Shown here piece by piece: positions 44,441-56,213 of a stretch of DNA of 64,000 bases. The notes beneath the pieces are model-generated. The model had not been told where the DNA came from. It worked only from the letters and a program-made list of their open reading frames with translations, and searched no databases. Source of the DNA: Codonopsis lanceolata (Eukaryota; Streptophyta; Magnoliopsida; Asterales; Campanulaceae); contig CM028377.1 of the NCBI GenBank assembly GCA_013146195.2, forward strand, positions 179,714,029 to 179,778,028. The letters run 5' to 3'. Made by a program: the position numbers and the translations under genes. The number at the start of each line of letters is the position of its first letter. The stretch's first letter is position 1.

Positions 44441-45980
44441 GAAAAAATGGTTAATTTTGCCACTGTATTTTGACGAATCTTTACATTTTATCAATGTACT
44501 ATTTTTTGAGAGAAATTGCCATTGTTCTTTTAAAGATAAATGCAATTTCGCTAGTATCCTTAACTGTCATTATATTTTAACAGAATTAATTTCAGTTGTC
44601 TCCACTAATTTTTTTTAAAATATTGGAAGATTATTAATGATTATTGATATTAAAAGGTAAATTACTTTTGGTTCATAAATTATAAGGGGGCCCTTTTTTC
44701 TTTTGTTTTTAAGGGTTAAAAAATATACTATTCGAATAATGAAAGAATCGAATAAAATATACTTGTTTTTAAGTTTTTTAAAATGTTGGGAGTATTTTAT
44801 AAACAAAAAAATGAAAAAATGAATGAAATATAAAAATAAAAAAATACAAATAAGAAAAAAAGATATATTGTTTGAATAAAAAATAAGAGAAAAATATTTT
44901 AATTAATTGATATATACATTTTGTAATAAAAATATAATAATAATAGTAAAACACAATAAGTTTAAAGGATATCTAATTGATGAATAAATTTTGAAAAAAG
45001 TTAATTCATTAAATCTATTTGTTAACACTCATTCATTGAATATAATTTAATTCGTAAAGAGAATTGATTAAAATTATAAATTATTTTTATATTAACGTTT
45101 TTCAAAAATCCATTATAATTGGGAATTATAAAGATAAGATTATAAAAGAAATTTTGTTTAATGCAACTATAATATCCATCTTAAAAATTATGATGTGTTA
45201 ATTTTTTTTTGAATAATACTCTTTTTATAAGTATACATTTTTACAATTTTGTAATGCTATTTGATGATTTATGTCTTATATGTTTTAATTAATAATTAGT
45301 TATTATTTTAGTAAATATTTTTTTAATAATTTATTTGTAAATAAATATTTTTTAAATAATTCAATAATTTATCAATATTTAATTAAATAATTCATTAAAT
45401 AAATTTTTATTAATTTTTAAGTAATTATTAAGTAATTTTTTTAATAATTTAATAAATAATTCATTAATAAAAAGGATAACCACCTCCACGGTTCCACACA
45501 TGTGATAAATCCCAACCATTCAATATTTTAAAACGATTTAATCTCAACCGGTAAATAGCTTTGTCAATTGTACATGAAGTATTAATCACTATTGTATTTG
45601 TGATATTCTTCTCTTAATTTTATATACGCAAAATATATTTTTCCTTCTTATTTGAATTTTTATATTTCATTTGTTCTTTCCTTTTTTTTTGTTCATAAAA
45701 TATATTTTTTCATCTATAAAAGAAAAAAACACTGATACATTAAGAAACATAAATCATTGAATTTTTAACTTCAACTATCATTAAACATCTTTCTACATTT
45801 TTAAAAACTTTAAGGGAGGCAACTGAAATTAATTCCGTTAAAAATTTGATGATAGTTAGTGATAATGACTAAATTATATCTCCCTTTTCAAGTACGATGA
45901 CAATTTTACTTGAAAAATAGTAGAGTGACAAAATGTAAAAACTGGTCAAAGTACAATAACAAAATTAATCATTTTTCCTT
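44441..45980. mobile_element. Non-autonomous element with about 165-bp terminal inverted repeats
   Basis: 44441-44605 pairs in inverse with 45815-45980: GGTTAATTTTGCCACTGTA against the inverse of TACAATAACAAAATTAATCA, and AATTAATTTCAGTTGTCTCC against GGAGGCAACTGAAATTAATT. Long TIRs suggest a Mutator-like origin. Flanks AAAAATTC and AGAAATTC could be a mutated target duplication of 8-9 bp. The interior is about 75-80% AT without coding sequence. Confidence 0.7.
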
Positions 45981-46347
45981 AGAAATTCTCTCAATTTTTT
46001 CAGTTTGATAATAAAAAAAAATTTCTTCATCCTTAAATAAATGTTCATTTTTAGTTTTTTACTTAAAAAAAGGTATTTCACTAAAAATGATGAAGTTAAC
46101 TTTTGTGACATTTCAATAGACATATACATTAATTAATGCCCTTAATATTCGCATATAGCATTAGAAATTCACACTAGGACATGATAAGTGTCGAATGTGA
46201 AATTGATAAACTTATACAAAAATAGACACTCATTTAAGGATAGATAAGAGTACTTTTCATAGACAATTTGTTCATTTCATAGAATATTTGGCACTCCGTT
46301 GGTCCCATAATGAACGCTCATTTGTTACTTTAAAAAACAATTATTAG
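45981..46347. other. AT-rich spacer, possible MITE remnant
   Basis: No gene. 46020-46330 has TAAATAAATGTTCATTTTT and its loose inverse (AATGAACGCTCATTTGTTAC), which could be an old MITE; ends not defined. Confidence 0.35.
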
Positions 46348-46417
46348 CATATATATTATAAAGAAGCTAGGTAATTAACTAGGACTATTCAGAGGTTAGG
46401 ATTTATTTTTTTGTACT

Positions 46418-47010
46418 ATCATCACACGGCTGTTATTTATTTGGGTAACCTCCTCTTCTGAGTTTCCTTATACTATTAGAATTAGGTTTAGACCTCCTTT
46501 TATACTCAAACTCATTTTCCTAATATCATCCTACGGCTATCATTTATTTGGGTAACCTCCTCTTCTAGGTTTCCTTATACTGTTAGAATTAGGTTTGGAT
46601 CCTCTTTTATAATCAAAACCCTTTTTCCTTCCCCCACCGTCTGTATCGTGGTTTTTTTTACTTCCTTGGTCTCTCTCTTTCCATATCTTGCTGTTATACT
46701 CTCTTTAAGTTCAGGTAATTAATTTTTTATTTTCATCAGCTTTTAAACTTTCTTTCTCTATTTTCTTCTCCCCTCCGATTTGTTAATAACCCAAGCTCTT
46801 AATTGATGTCCCCATGCAGTGGCAGATTTCTATTGTGGCTTTAACCAAAATTTTCCTTCCCCGGTCTCTCTCTTTCCAGCCCTTGCTGTTATACTCTCTT
46901 CAAGTTCAGGTAATTATTTTTTGATTTTCATCAACTTTTAAGCTTTCTTTCTTTGTTTTCTTTTTCCCTCCGGTTTGCTAATAACCCAAGCTCTTAATTG
47001 ATGTTCACAA
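46418..47010 (+). repeat. Two tandem duplications in the Helitron 5' region
   Basis: Unit 1, about 106 bp, contains TTATTTGGGTAACCTCCTCT and ACTATTAGAATTAGGTTTAG; it starts near 46418 and 46524. Unit 2, about 195 bp, contains GGTCTCTCTCTTTCCA, TTGCTGTTATACTCTCTT and AACCCAAGCTCTTAATTGAT; it starts at 46669 and 46863. Each unit 2 has TTCAGGTAATTA, which could be a splice donor of a 5' UTR exon. Confidence 0.8.
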
Positions 47011-48388
47011 GATCCTTTTGTCTCTCCTATGTTAATCCATATTTTGGTTAAAAAAATATTTTAGATCTTTATTAATTGGAACTCAACAGTGATAGATAAT
47101 TTACATGGTTGTATTGTTTTTGTTATAATTAAAACAATTCCATTATTTAAGGAATTTGTTTTTCCTTCTTAGCCTCACTCTGATTTTCTCTCTTCATTCA
47201 TGGTAATAAATAATAATACACTAAATCGAGAATGAACATTTTTCCTCCTCAATGGGATCTGTTGGGTTATCATGGGTTGGGTTGTTCGGGTTTGTGGGTA
47301 ATGGATCGAGATTGCCAAGCCTAAGTAATACTCCTATAAAAGTTTAAGAGTTTATTTTATTCATGCACAAAGCAAAATGATAAAAAGTTTGGAGATATGC
47401 ATTTTAGGCCAACTAGAAGATAAACCCAACTGGCAATAGTAAATGCTACATAAATTAAATGGGTGGAATATGCCTAAATGTCATAGCTGTAATATGATCG
47501 AGACTCAGTCAGCTATCTCTCAACATACAAATCATGATATAACACTAAGTGCTAAGTCTAACAGACATGGTGTAAAGAAATTAAAGAGAGAATTGATTGC
47601 ACTATTTTTAATACAATAAAATGATTAAAAGGAAAAATTATAAACTCCATTACAGATTGAAATGGCTACTGACTAGAAAGCCAGAATCATAGCCAAGAGC
47701 CAAGTTCAGCCCACGCAACCAAACAAACATGTATGTAGAGTTAAGACAATTGTTCTATCGCTTAAATTCATACAGAAAACCTTGCTGCATCAATCCGGCC
47801 AATAACCAGGCCCAAAAATCCATAAGGTTGATTCACTCTTTTATACGTTGACATACATGATCAAGATTAGTCAACATACATTTCAAAAGTTATATTATAT
47901 AAATTGACCGAATATAATCGACAAATGAGAAGAATAACTGAGCATAAATCAAGAAAATATATAACAAACACTACAAAACTTTTTAAAGTGAAGAGCGAAA
48001 CAAACCAGTAAAAAGGCTGTTGGGCTTCGTAAAGTATAGTTGATCCTCTACGAATCGCATACCCAACCGTAATACTTTTTCATCTTCCGAAAGACCATCT
48101 ATCCCGTCAATACGAATGGGAGGCCGTGGTAGACGTGGAATTGGACAGACAAGACGTTTCACAAGGGAAAGAGTCGAACAAGAAATTAGTCAACAAAAAT
48201 ACCCATCACCGTTCTTTAAACGTTAATTTACCTCTTTTGAGACGTGCATTAGGATAAAAGAGACGACAAATGCATGCCTCACAACAACACATTAATGCTG
48301 CTATGTAATAAACATTTACTGTTAAATGATGTTAAATTATCATTAATAAATATTTTATAATTGACATTTATTTAATTTCAACCACTAG

Positions 48389-49156
48389 GTGGGATCCAAT
48401 CCAAATGAACTCATCGATTTACCTTCATCAATTCGGGAGTGTAAAGACCTACTTGAACTAATAAGAGAAGTGTATCCACATTTGCATATAGCGGGGACTT
48501 CTACATCAAAATTCTTAACTGATCGTACTATTTTCTCTGCACATAATGATGATGTTAATAAAATAAATTTTGAAGCATTGAATATATTCCTGGGAAATTT
48601 TATTAGTTATTTATCAGTAGATAAAAATGTAGAAGATGATGCAAGTGATCCGATCATGGCAAATCGATACTCGGTTGAATATTTGAACTCATTGAATCCT
48701 GCTGGTCTCCCCCCTTCAGACCTCCAATTGAAAGTCAGCTGTCTCATTATTTTGCTTAGGAATCTTGCCCCAAAAGATGGTCTTTACAATGGAACTAGAC
48801 TGAGAATAGTTAGATGTGCGCAACACATTATTGAAGCTGAAATCTTAACTGGAGATAAAGCTAGCAATTTGGTATTTATGCCAAAAATTTATCTTACGCC
48901 TTCTGCTTATATACTTACTATTTCCATTATAAGATGACAATTTCCAATTAGATTAACCTTTGCAATGATTATAAATAAATCACAAGGCCAATTTGTTAAA
49001 TTTGTCGGCATTGACATTCGAACGCTAGTGCTTACTCATGGTCAATTATACGTTGCACTATTTCGATGTACTACATTCAGTAGAATAACAATCCTCTTGC
49101 CATCAGAAAAAGAGACTTCGACAACAAATATAGTTTATCCGGAAGTTCTTCTATAA
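48389..49156 (+). pseudogene. Helitron PIF1-like helicase, C-terminal part, one in-frame stop
   Basis: A single frame runs from 48389 to 49156 broken only by TGA at 48935-48937. Before the stop: LIILLRNLAPKDGLYNGTRL. After it: QFPIRLTFAMIINKSQGQ and HGQLYVALFRCT. These are the conserved last blocks of Helitron PIF1-family helicases, ending with the motif VI region. The stop lies where the family usually has Arg (RRQFPIRL), so a CGA to TGA change is likely. Upstream helicase motifs (Walker A and B) are absent. Confidence 0.88.
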
Positions 49157-50053
49157 TACTTTTACAACAGGTATAAAATCCTATCTTAAAGCTACATGAT
49201 TTTCTTGAATTTAACTATAACTTATTTTAAAGAAATTGTTAATTTTTACATTTGACTTAAATTTAAAATTTATATAGTTTTTTTTAACTAACGCACTCTT
49301 TCAAATAGGTCCCCGTAACTCCATTTGATACGTCACCTTCAACACCATCTCCCCCTTCACTTGATTCTTATGATTCTGATTTTGTAGAAGAATTTGTAAG
49401 CACTACTTTTTTTTAGATAAGCGTTAATAATTATATTTGATAAAAGTTTTACATTTACATAATTTCTATCTTACTCATTGTTTACAAATAGGTTCCTCCA
49501 ACTCCACCTCCAACTCCACCTACATCTCCGACACCCCTTCCACCTACATCTTAAGTTGCAGCAGAACATATGCCCACACTATTGTATGATGATAAGTGGG
49601 AGGATTGAAGTTTTGTAGATGAAGCAGTAAATTCTTTTTTATATTTTAATTAAACAACTATAATGCATAAAATATGGTTAACTAATTGGTTTGAATTTTA
49701 TTTGTCTTATGTGTAGATGAAAATAATGGACAAAGTTATTGCATCTCATGTTTCTAAATCAACAATTATTGTGAAGCAAGAGCCCCTAGACGAAGACTGA
49801 GTTTTTGTTATTGAGAAAATAACAAAATGTTCTTTTTACATGTCTATTTTTTTATAAATTAAATTAAATGCCCAAGTAAAATATTTTATTTTGTTAGGTA
49901 TTTGGGTTTTCTCTCATTTTCGTTGTATAGTGTACATTTATTCAACTCATACAAAATTCTAAATAAATATTAATTTATTACAACATTGTCAGCTTCATAT
50001 ATCGATCAAGTTTCAAACTGGCGTCGTGCCATAGGCACGGGCTTAGAATCTAG

Positions 50054-50343
50054 TCTATAATATAATAGAGTTCATACTCATACATGTATAATTGACTAAA
50101 TCTATCTAAAGGTTGAGATTTATTTATTTTTACCGAAATCTTATGGTCACAATTAATACTTACCTTCACATATGCTAAGGCGGTTGTGCAACTACCCGTC
50201 CCTCTCTCCAACTTCCCCACTTATATTTCTCCATATTTTTATTGGATTTCATTTAGGATATGTTAAGCATTAGCCTACAATAATCTGCTCTTGTATTAAT
50301 ATCGTGCCATAAACACGGGCACTAAACACAGACACATAATCTA
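50054..50343 (+). mobile_element. Mini-Helitron, 290 bp, directly abutting the first
   Basis: Starts TCTATAATATAATAG, a standard Helitron 5' end, at the base after the CTAG of the first element. It ends with a hairpin region CGTGCCATAAACACGG and CATAATCTAG (CTAG at 50340-50343) followed by T. The terminus strongly resembles that of the upstream Helitron, so they belong to related families. No coding capacity. Confidence 0.82.
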
Positions 50344-50385
50344 GTGTATATATATATACCCTTGTTGTCCACCTTATAGCATTAT

Positions 50386-50763
50386 ACTTCCTCGGACCTA
50401 TATATAAGCAAAAATTTCAAATTTTGGTGGACTTAAATATAAACAAAAATCATCATATTAAACTCTACTCACAACTTTCAAAAAGTTTGGTACCAAAAAT
50501 ACCCATTATTAATTCTTTTGTTTTCAAGATGTGTGCACATTCCCTATACACAAAGAGCCACTAATTATAAAAGGAGCTATAATGAATTGATGACAATGAG
50601 TTAATATTGCATTAATTATCATCAGTTTTGAGTGGGATACTTAAGGGTATTTTAGTAACTATACTTTTGTTTTGTATAAAATCAAGACAATTTAACTAAT
50701 TTAACTTACTTTCTTAATCTGTGTGAAATCAGTTAATTTTGCTTATATATAGGTCCGGAGTAG
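50386..50763. mobile_element. MITE with GGACCTATATATAAGC inverted ends
   Basis: CTTCCTCGGACCTATATATA at the left and its inverse TATATATAGGTCCGGAGTAG at the right, with TA on both sides (50384-50385, 50764-50765). 378 bp, Stowaway-like by its target. No gene. Confidence 0.85.
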
Positions 50764-50765
50764 TA

Positions 50766-51002
50766 AATACGTATTGAAACATAATAATTAACAGCAAAAG
50801 ATGAATGCAATTACTTAATTACAAAATGAACTCTAATTTTCAGACAAAACATTTAAAAGATGGAAACATATTTTGGAACTGACAAAGTACTATTGACATA
50901 TTAATTATACTTATTATAGCAAAAAAAGTACCCATATTGATGACTCCAGCATAACTCTTTAATGAAACACAATTAATGAAAGGGTTTTGTAAAAAAAATA
51001 TA
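50766..51002. other. AT-rich spacer
   Basis: No gene, repeat or regulatory signal seen. Confidence 0.4.
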
Positions 51003-51172
51003 CTCCCTAAAAAAATATGTTATTTTATTTTGAAATATTTCATTTAAAGAATTTATTATAAAAATTAAGATATATAAGTGTCATTTTATTAGTAATGAAA
51101 TACTAAAAATGTCATTTTTTTCTTAAAATGTTTGACTTTCAAACGAGAACTCTTTGTCTGAAATAGATGGAG
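51003..51172. mobile_element. Short MITE, AAAGAGTC family
   Basis: CTCCCTAAAAAAATATG at the left; AACTCTTTGTCTGAAATAGA followed by TGGAG at the right; TA on both sides. Shares AAGTGTCATTTTATTAGTAA with relatives at 41.6 kb and 62.3 kb. Confidence 0.78.
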
Positions 51173-51383
51173 TATTTGTTTAGGCTGCAATTCTTAAAAT
51201 TGGTCATGTTGCAGTATTTGATTTTTCAAATTGAAATTCTTCTAATACAAAAAAAAGGAGTTGTAATCCTTAATTAAGGTTAGATTATCATGTTATGTAA
51301 CATCTTGTCAAGTTTTAACCCACAACAAAACTCATAAGATGTCAAAGTAAATAACACTTTCCTTTAATTATACACAACATTTA

Positions 51384-51684
51384 GGTGCCGTTTGGTAACC
51401 AGGATTAAGGCCAGATATGATTAATAAGTCGAGTTGCCTGATGTTTGGTACGCAATAGGTGTTCGGGACTAATAGTACGAGTTATCCGGATAAAGTCATT
51501 ATCCCCTCACTATTAATACCAAGGGGGAGGGTGGTATTATTAGCGCCCTTACTAAAAAAAATTAGAATTAACATTTGTAATCTCAAAACTACCCTCGATA
51601 TACAAGTGAGGATTAATAACGAGGGTACTAATAGTACTGGGATTAATAATACTGCTTATCCTTATCCGACTACCAAACAAGCCC
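51384..51684. mobile_element. PIF/Harbinger (Tourist-like) MITE, TTA target duplication
   Basis: GGTGCCGTTTGGTAACCAGG at the left, CCGACTACCAAACAAGCCC at the right, TTA flanking both (51381-51383, 51685-51687). Subterminal GGATTAA/TTAATAC words. 301 bp, non-coding. Confidence 0.87.
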
Positions 51685-51687
51685 TTA

Positions 51688-52471
51688 GTATTTATTTAGT
51701 GACTCTTTTACACATTAAATGTATACTTCTTTAACCACCTCAATTAGACACGTGAAGTATTTTGACTTTTTTTATATTAAAATTATAATTTTGGGACTTT
51801 GTTGATACAAAAATTATTTTTAGGAGTTTTTAGATAGGAGATTTTTAGTGAAATTTTTGGTATTTTTCCCTACATATATATATATATATATATATATTTA
51901 AAGGAAAACTCTATTTGAGACAGAGAGAATATAATCTTTCATGCGTTGCTAAAAAAAAAAAAAAATTCACCCACATTTGCAACAACGCAAGAACTCTTGT
52001 ATAAATTAATCCCCAATCAAGGACTTGTAATTTACATGTCTTCGATTACTTGAATCATATATATAATGATACAATCATCTTAACATATTAATTTTTCACC
52101 TAAAATCATTAGTTAAAAAAAACTTTAATCTAAATTCATGCACTTAAAGATGAAATATTTATCATGTTTCTATGCCTCCAATTTTGATGGATAGATTGAT
52201 AATCACGAGACAGAAATAGTCATTTAGTTTCCCTTCACATGTATATTTAAGAATCTTAAACAATTCAAATTGTGACAATCCATCTTACATAAACTCACAT
52301 CGAGCTCCTACAAAACTCACATAAAACAATCTGTCTTCCAAAACTCACTTATTTTGCAAGAAATTTAGTTAAACACTGATAAATCAACAAGAATTGCAAC
52401 AAATTAATGTCACCCTCATTTGATTCAGTTATAATTTCAATCAGTATGCAATGGTAGTATCTTATGAGCTA
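51688..52471. other. Gene-free AT-rich tract
   Basis: No gene. 51780-51897 repeats the theme of 44220-44382 (TTTTGGGACTTTGTTGATA, ATTTTTAGTG, then a TA run at 51873-51897), so a related but unnamed repeat occurs twice in the window. Confidence 0.5.
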
Positions 52472-52903
52472 CTTCTTCATTTCCCGGCAAAGAGTCAACT
52501 ATTTAATTTTGAGATGTTTCACTTAAAGAGTCCACTTTCAAAAATTAAAGTATAAAAGTGTTACTCCCTCCGTCCCAAAATTATCATTTGGGTTGACTTG
52601 ATGCATATCTTAAGAAAAAAACATTTGACTGAATTATTAATATTGAAATAGTGTGGGGTTTCCTTAAAAGCACTTGAATATGTAACCCAAAATTAAAGTA
52701 AGAAGAAAAAAATAAGGGTAAAGTGCTAAACGTGATGTACTAAAAATGAAACTTTCAAAGAAGAAAATTATTTTGGGACGGACGAAAAAGGAAAGTATGA
52801 CAATAATTTTGGGACGGAGGGAGTATTTTATTATTAAAAACCTACTAAAAATGTCATTTTCTTAAAAAGTTTGACTTTCGAGGAACTCTTTCGCGGAGAG
52901 GAG
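52472..52903. mobile_element. AAAGAGTC-family MITE split by another MITE
   Basis: Outer ends CTTCTTCATTTCCCGGCAAA and AACTCTTTCGCGGAGAGGAG with TA outside. Its centre is interrupted at 52564-52823. The two halves join to the same internal sequence seen uninterrupted at 51 kb and 62.3 kb, so the order of insertion is clear. Confidence 0.83.
52564..52823. mobile_element. Stowaway-like MITE, perfect long TIR
   Basis: CTCCCTCCGTCCCAAAATTA at the left and the exact inverse at the right (perfect for about 22 bp), TA duplication at 52562-52563 and 52824-52825. 260 bp. The perfect TIR makes it the youngest-looking of this family in the window. Confidence 0.93.
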
Positions 52904-52905
52904 TA

Positions 52906-53090
52906 TTTTTCCTTTTCCATAATTAATGAAGTTTTTCCTTTCCATTAAGAAATATGCTAGCAAAGCATGCCATGATTGATCAACAAATGAAACCAAAAAT
53001 AAGTTAGTAATGTCGTACAAACTCTCAAGTCAGAATATGATGCGTCCAAGATAATCTGGACCCACTAAATCATTGATCCAAACACACGGC
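52906..53090. other. Spacer
   Basis: No feature seen. Confidence 0.3.
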
Positions 53091-54602
53091 CAACGTGTTT
53101 GTAGATCCTCTGAGCCCAACTCTGAAATGAAGGAGAATAAACGTGAACTGGGCAGGGGCACTCCCTGCAAAAGCCCTCCGGCGTGTGAGTTAGTACAATA
53201 GGTTAACAATTCGGCAGAGTTTAGGCTAGAGAATAAGATTGCGCATACCTCTCTCCAAATTTTGACAAGGTTTTTATATGCTGGGAGGCATAAGCGCCAT
53301 AATCATGAATAGCGCCCATGATTGACATTAGCGCCCATGATTGGCATTAGCGCCCATGATTGGAATGCTAATGCCTGGACGAGCATCAACTTCTCTAAGC
53401 GGTCATGGCTAATAATCAGGATTATTGCTCGGGTGTAACCACCCTCAACAGTTTATCTTGATCTTTCCCGGACATCAATGCCCTCAACTGTTTGTAACTT
53501 ACTTGGTGCAATCGAGCAAAGTTGCTTGCTCCCTCAATCTACTGGTGCAATCGAGCTAGGTTGCTCGCTCAACGATGTTGCTCGCATAACTAAGCCCCAT
53601 CTCAAGTATTTATCCGCCAAAAGAGATTTTACCTCGATTACTCACAGCGTAATATTTTGCTCGCTTGCTCGGAAGATACACACGATTGACACGTGGCTCC
53701 TCGGCTTGGGCCTAATTGGTAAGCCGAGCACAAGTAGGCCCCAACTCCTTGTCTTATCGAGTATTCATGCTCATGACGAGGAGGATCCCAAAATTTCAAA
53801 GCAGCCCTCCAAAATTTCAAAACCCAAAACTACATGAGTAACAATTCACTAAACGTCTTGAACAAGTCTCTTAAGATATGGCGTCACCGTCACCGTCACC
53901 GCATCATCGAGGAAGCTGCAGTTCAACTTCCTATGCCCATTAAATGCGGCCTCGTTCGGCACGCCTCGTGGCCGGGCAATGATTCAACTTTCAAACGGCG
54001 GTTTCATTGCGTATAAAAGCGCAGGACTCGATTCCTTTTACCACTTTACGCCTTTGCAATTCATAAAACCATTCAAGCAGATAGACGAAACAAAGGAACT
54101 TTCTCGCAAATCTTCATCCGTAACCACTTCCCAGATTGCATCTTTGTCGCACTCTCGACAACAAAATCAAGATCTTCATCAAATTCTCCTGTATTTTCAC
54201 GCCTCTTTCCTCATCATCTCCTTGCATTACATTCCTGTTCGAGTTGGGCCACACTACGTGAACCCCTTTTCGATTTTCTCTCGCAGTTGTTTGCCCAAAA
54301 CTCAATCGCCGCTTTTACCAATTAGCAACCCAAACCCAAGGAATCGAGAAAACTGGTCAAGACTGCCATCGATCTCGCAACCCATGCTACAACCAACTTT
54401 TTTTGCCACATTTACCCTCGCCAATATTTAACCTCATTTCGATTCCTTTCCTCGTAGATGTCTAATGGGCAACTGCTTCTCGAAATTGAAGGCCGAGCTA
54501 CGACCATAGAGCTAAGCAAAGAGAGCCTCCGTCCTCATCTTCTTCCGAAGAAAACTAGCAAAGACGGGTTCCATGGTTACACGCCGATCTAAAAACCCTC
54601 AC
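53091..54602. other. LTR-like GC-richer tract cut by the gap
   Basis: Base composition rises clearly above the surroundings. Two TATA boxes point opposite ways: TATAAAAG at 54012-54019 (+) and ATATAAAAACC near 53270 (-). This is usual for adjoining LTRs, but neither boundary is defined. 53284-53366 is a minisatellite of about 20 bp (CATTAGCGCCCATGATTGG). A 44-codon frame at 54458-54592 (MSNGQLLLEIEGRATTIELS) stops just before the gap and is unidentified. No confident gene. Confidence 0.35.
53284..53366. repeat. About 20-bp minisatellite, 3-4 copies
   Basis: CATTAGCGCCCATGATTGG and near-identical copies in tandem, within the LTR-like tract. Confidence 0.85.
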
Positions 54603-54702
54603 NNNNNNNNNNNNNNNNNNNNNNNNNNNNNNNNNNNNNNNNNNNNNNNNNNNNNNNNNNNNNNNNNNNNNNNNNNNNNNNNNNNNNNNNNNNNNNNNNN
54701 NN
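54603..54702. other. Assembly gap, 100 N
   Basis: Exactly 100 N; true size unknown. Confidence 0.99.
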
Positions 54703-56213
54703 ATAAAAACTAAGATACCGCAACTGAACCCCGATTGGTCAATTTATCGTGGACATCAGGGCAACTACAACGAGCCTTTTTCCCTTTGGTTTGGTGTGTT
54801 CACACCAAAATGAACTCCAACTGGACCCCAATTTCTTGCCCCAAAATGGGGTGATGAATAGTGTTGCCCCAAACCCCAAATTTGCTGTTAATGGGACCCA
54901 CTCATTTTTTAATAAAAAATTAGTTTTAATACATAAAATTATTATTAATTATAAATAATATAATATTACTAATTTAAAAATATTTTAAACTTATTAAAAA
55001 CTTATAATAGATATTATAGCTAATTAATAAATACTATGATATAATTTATTTTAGATTATTATAAATTCAATAATATATAATTAATTGGTCTATTATGTAA
55101 ATTATTGTGTATTTATTATCAATAAATAAATAAATAAATAAATTATTATACTAAATTATTTAGAAAACACAATCTCAATTTAAATTTTAAAATGCATCCA
55201 TCTAAAAAAACTACAAATAAAACATATAACATGAAGATAAAAAAAGATATACAACTTGGAAAAAAACACAACTAGAAAATAAAAAAAAGACACATAGCTT
55301 GAAAATAATATGTACTTTGAATTGAGTGTTGTTGTTGATCTTTTTTCTTCGTAGTTTTTACGATTTTAAATAGATGTATTGTTTTCCTATCATAATGTAT
55401 GAGTTTATATTTTTCAACTGCTTAGTAATTTGAAATATACGAAATTACTAATTTTAAATATTATTAATTATATAAATAATATTTTTTCAAAAAATTATTA
55501 AATAACATACATTGTTTAATTATGTAATATTAATAATTACTCTCTCCGTTCCTAAATAATCGTCCTAATTGATTCGGCGCACGGTTTAAGAAAAAACAAT
55601 TGACTTGATTATTTATATTGGTTTAATGTGTAGTTTCCTTTAAATCTCATATGTATGTGGCCCATAATTAAAGTATGTTGAAAAAGTAAGGGTAAAGTGG
55701 TAAAAGTGATGTTAAGGTAAGTTTTAGTGAAAAATTATTTTGGGACGGACGAAAAAGGAAAGGAGGGCGATAATTTAGGGGCGGAGGAGTCTTATTTAAA
55801 AAATTACTCAAAAGTCGCAAATTAATAATTTTGCTAAACTTTTTAGGTCAAAATTAAAATGGTGTCGCTTTTGAGCTTACCTTTTTTTAGGCTATTTAAA
55901 AACACCCTGCACATTATGGCCATATGCATGAGAACTTAAAGAAACTACACGATTAACGATATTATTAATCGGTCGAATAGATTTTAACTGGCGATTAACT
56001 GACGTTAAGGGACGGAGAGGAAGTAATAAAAAATAAAAATAGTGAGAAACCGCTTTTGTGGAAGCTGGAATACGGTTTTTGTGTGGAAGCTGCGCCAAAT
56101 AAGTATTCCTATGAATTATTGGGTTGGAGTTTCTCAGAAACCGCTTTCTGCTTTAAAAAATTCTCTCTTACAGGATGAATTATTCAAAGATCGAACTCGT
56201 ATGAATTTCAAAC
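54703..56213. other. AT-rich upstream region of the ERF gene, with a MITE
   Basis: 54749-54910 has AAATGGGGTGATGAATAGTG and ACCCCAAATTTG, like one end of an old MITE. 54905-55535 is very AT-rich and empty. 55540-55789 is a MITE. 55860-56213 is the likely promoter and leader of the ERF gene; GAAACCGCTTT occurs twice (about 56046 and 56138). No clear TATA box. Confidence 0.5.
55540..55789. mobile_element. Stowaway-like MITE, diverged
   Basis: CTCTCTCCGTTCCTAAATAA at the left after TA and GATAATTTAGGGGCGGAGG at the right. Internal CGGCGCACGGTTTAAG and AGTAAGGGTAAAGTGGTAAA match the 16-kb copy. About 430 bp upstream of the ERF start codon. Confidence 0.8.

Larger units (their letters stand above)
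46348..50053 (+). mobile_element. Decayed Helitron with PIF1-type helicase fragment
   Basis: The 3' end is a classic Helitron terminus: a short hairpin CGTGCC-ATA-GGCACG (50024-50039) followed by GGGCTTAGAATCTAG ending CTAG at 50053. The interior encodes the C-terminal part of the Helitron helicase (48389-49156). The 5' end is placed near 46348 because ATATATTATAAAGAAGCTAG resembles Helitron starts; this is weak. The Rep (HUH nuclease) domain is missing, so it is an internally deleted copy. The 5' part holds two tandem duplications (46418-46625 and 46669-47010). Confidence 0.7.

Noticed and set aside
48389..49156. Host PIF1 helicase gene
   Set aside because: Lacks the N-terminal helicase motifs, contains a stop, and is followed by a Helitron terminus; best explained as a Helitron remnant.
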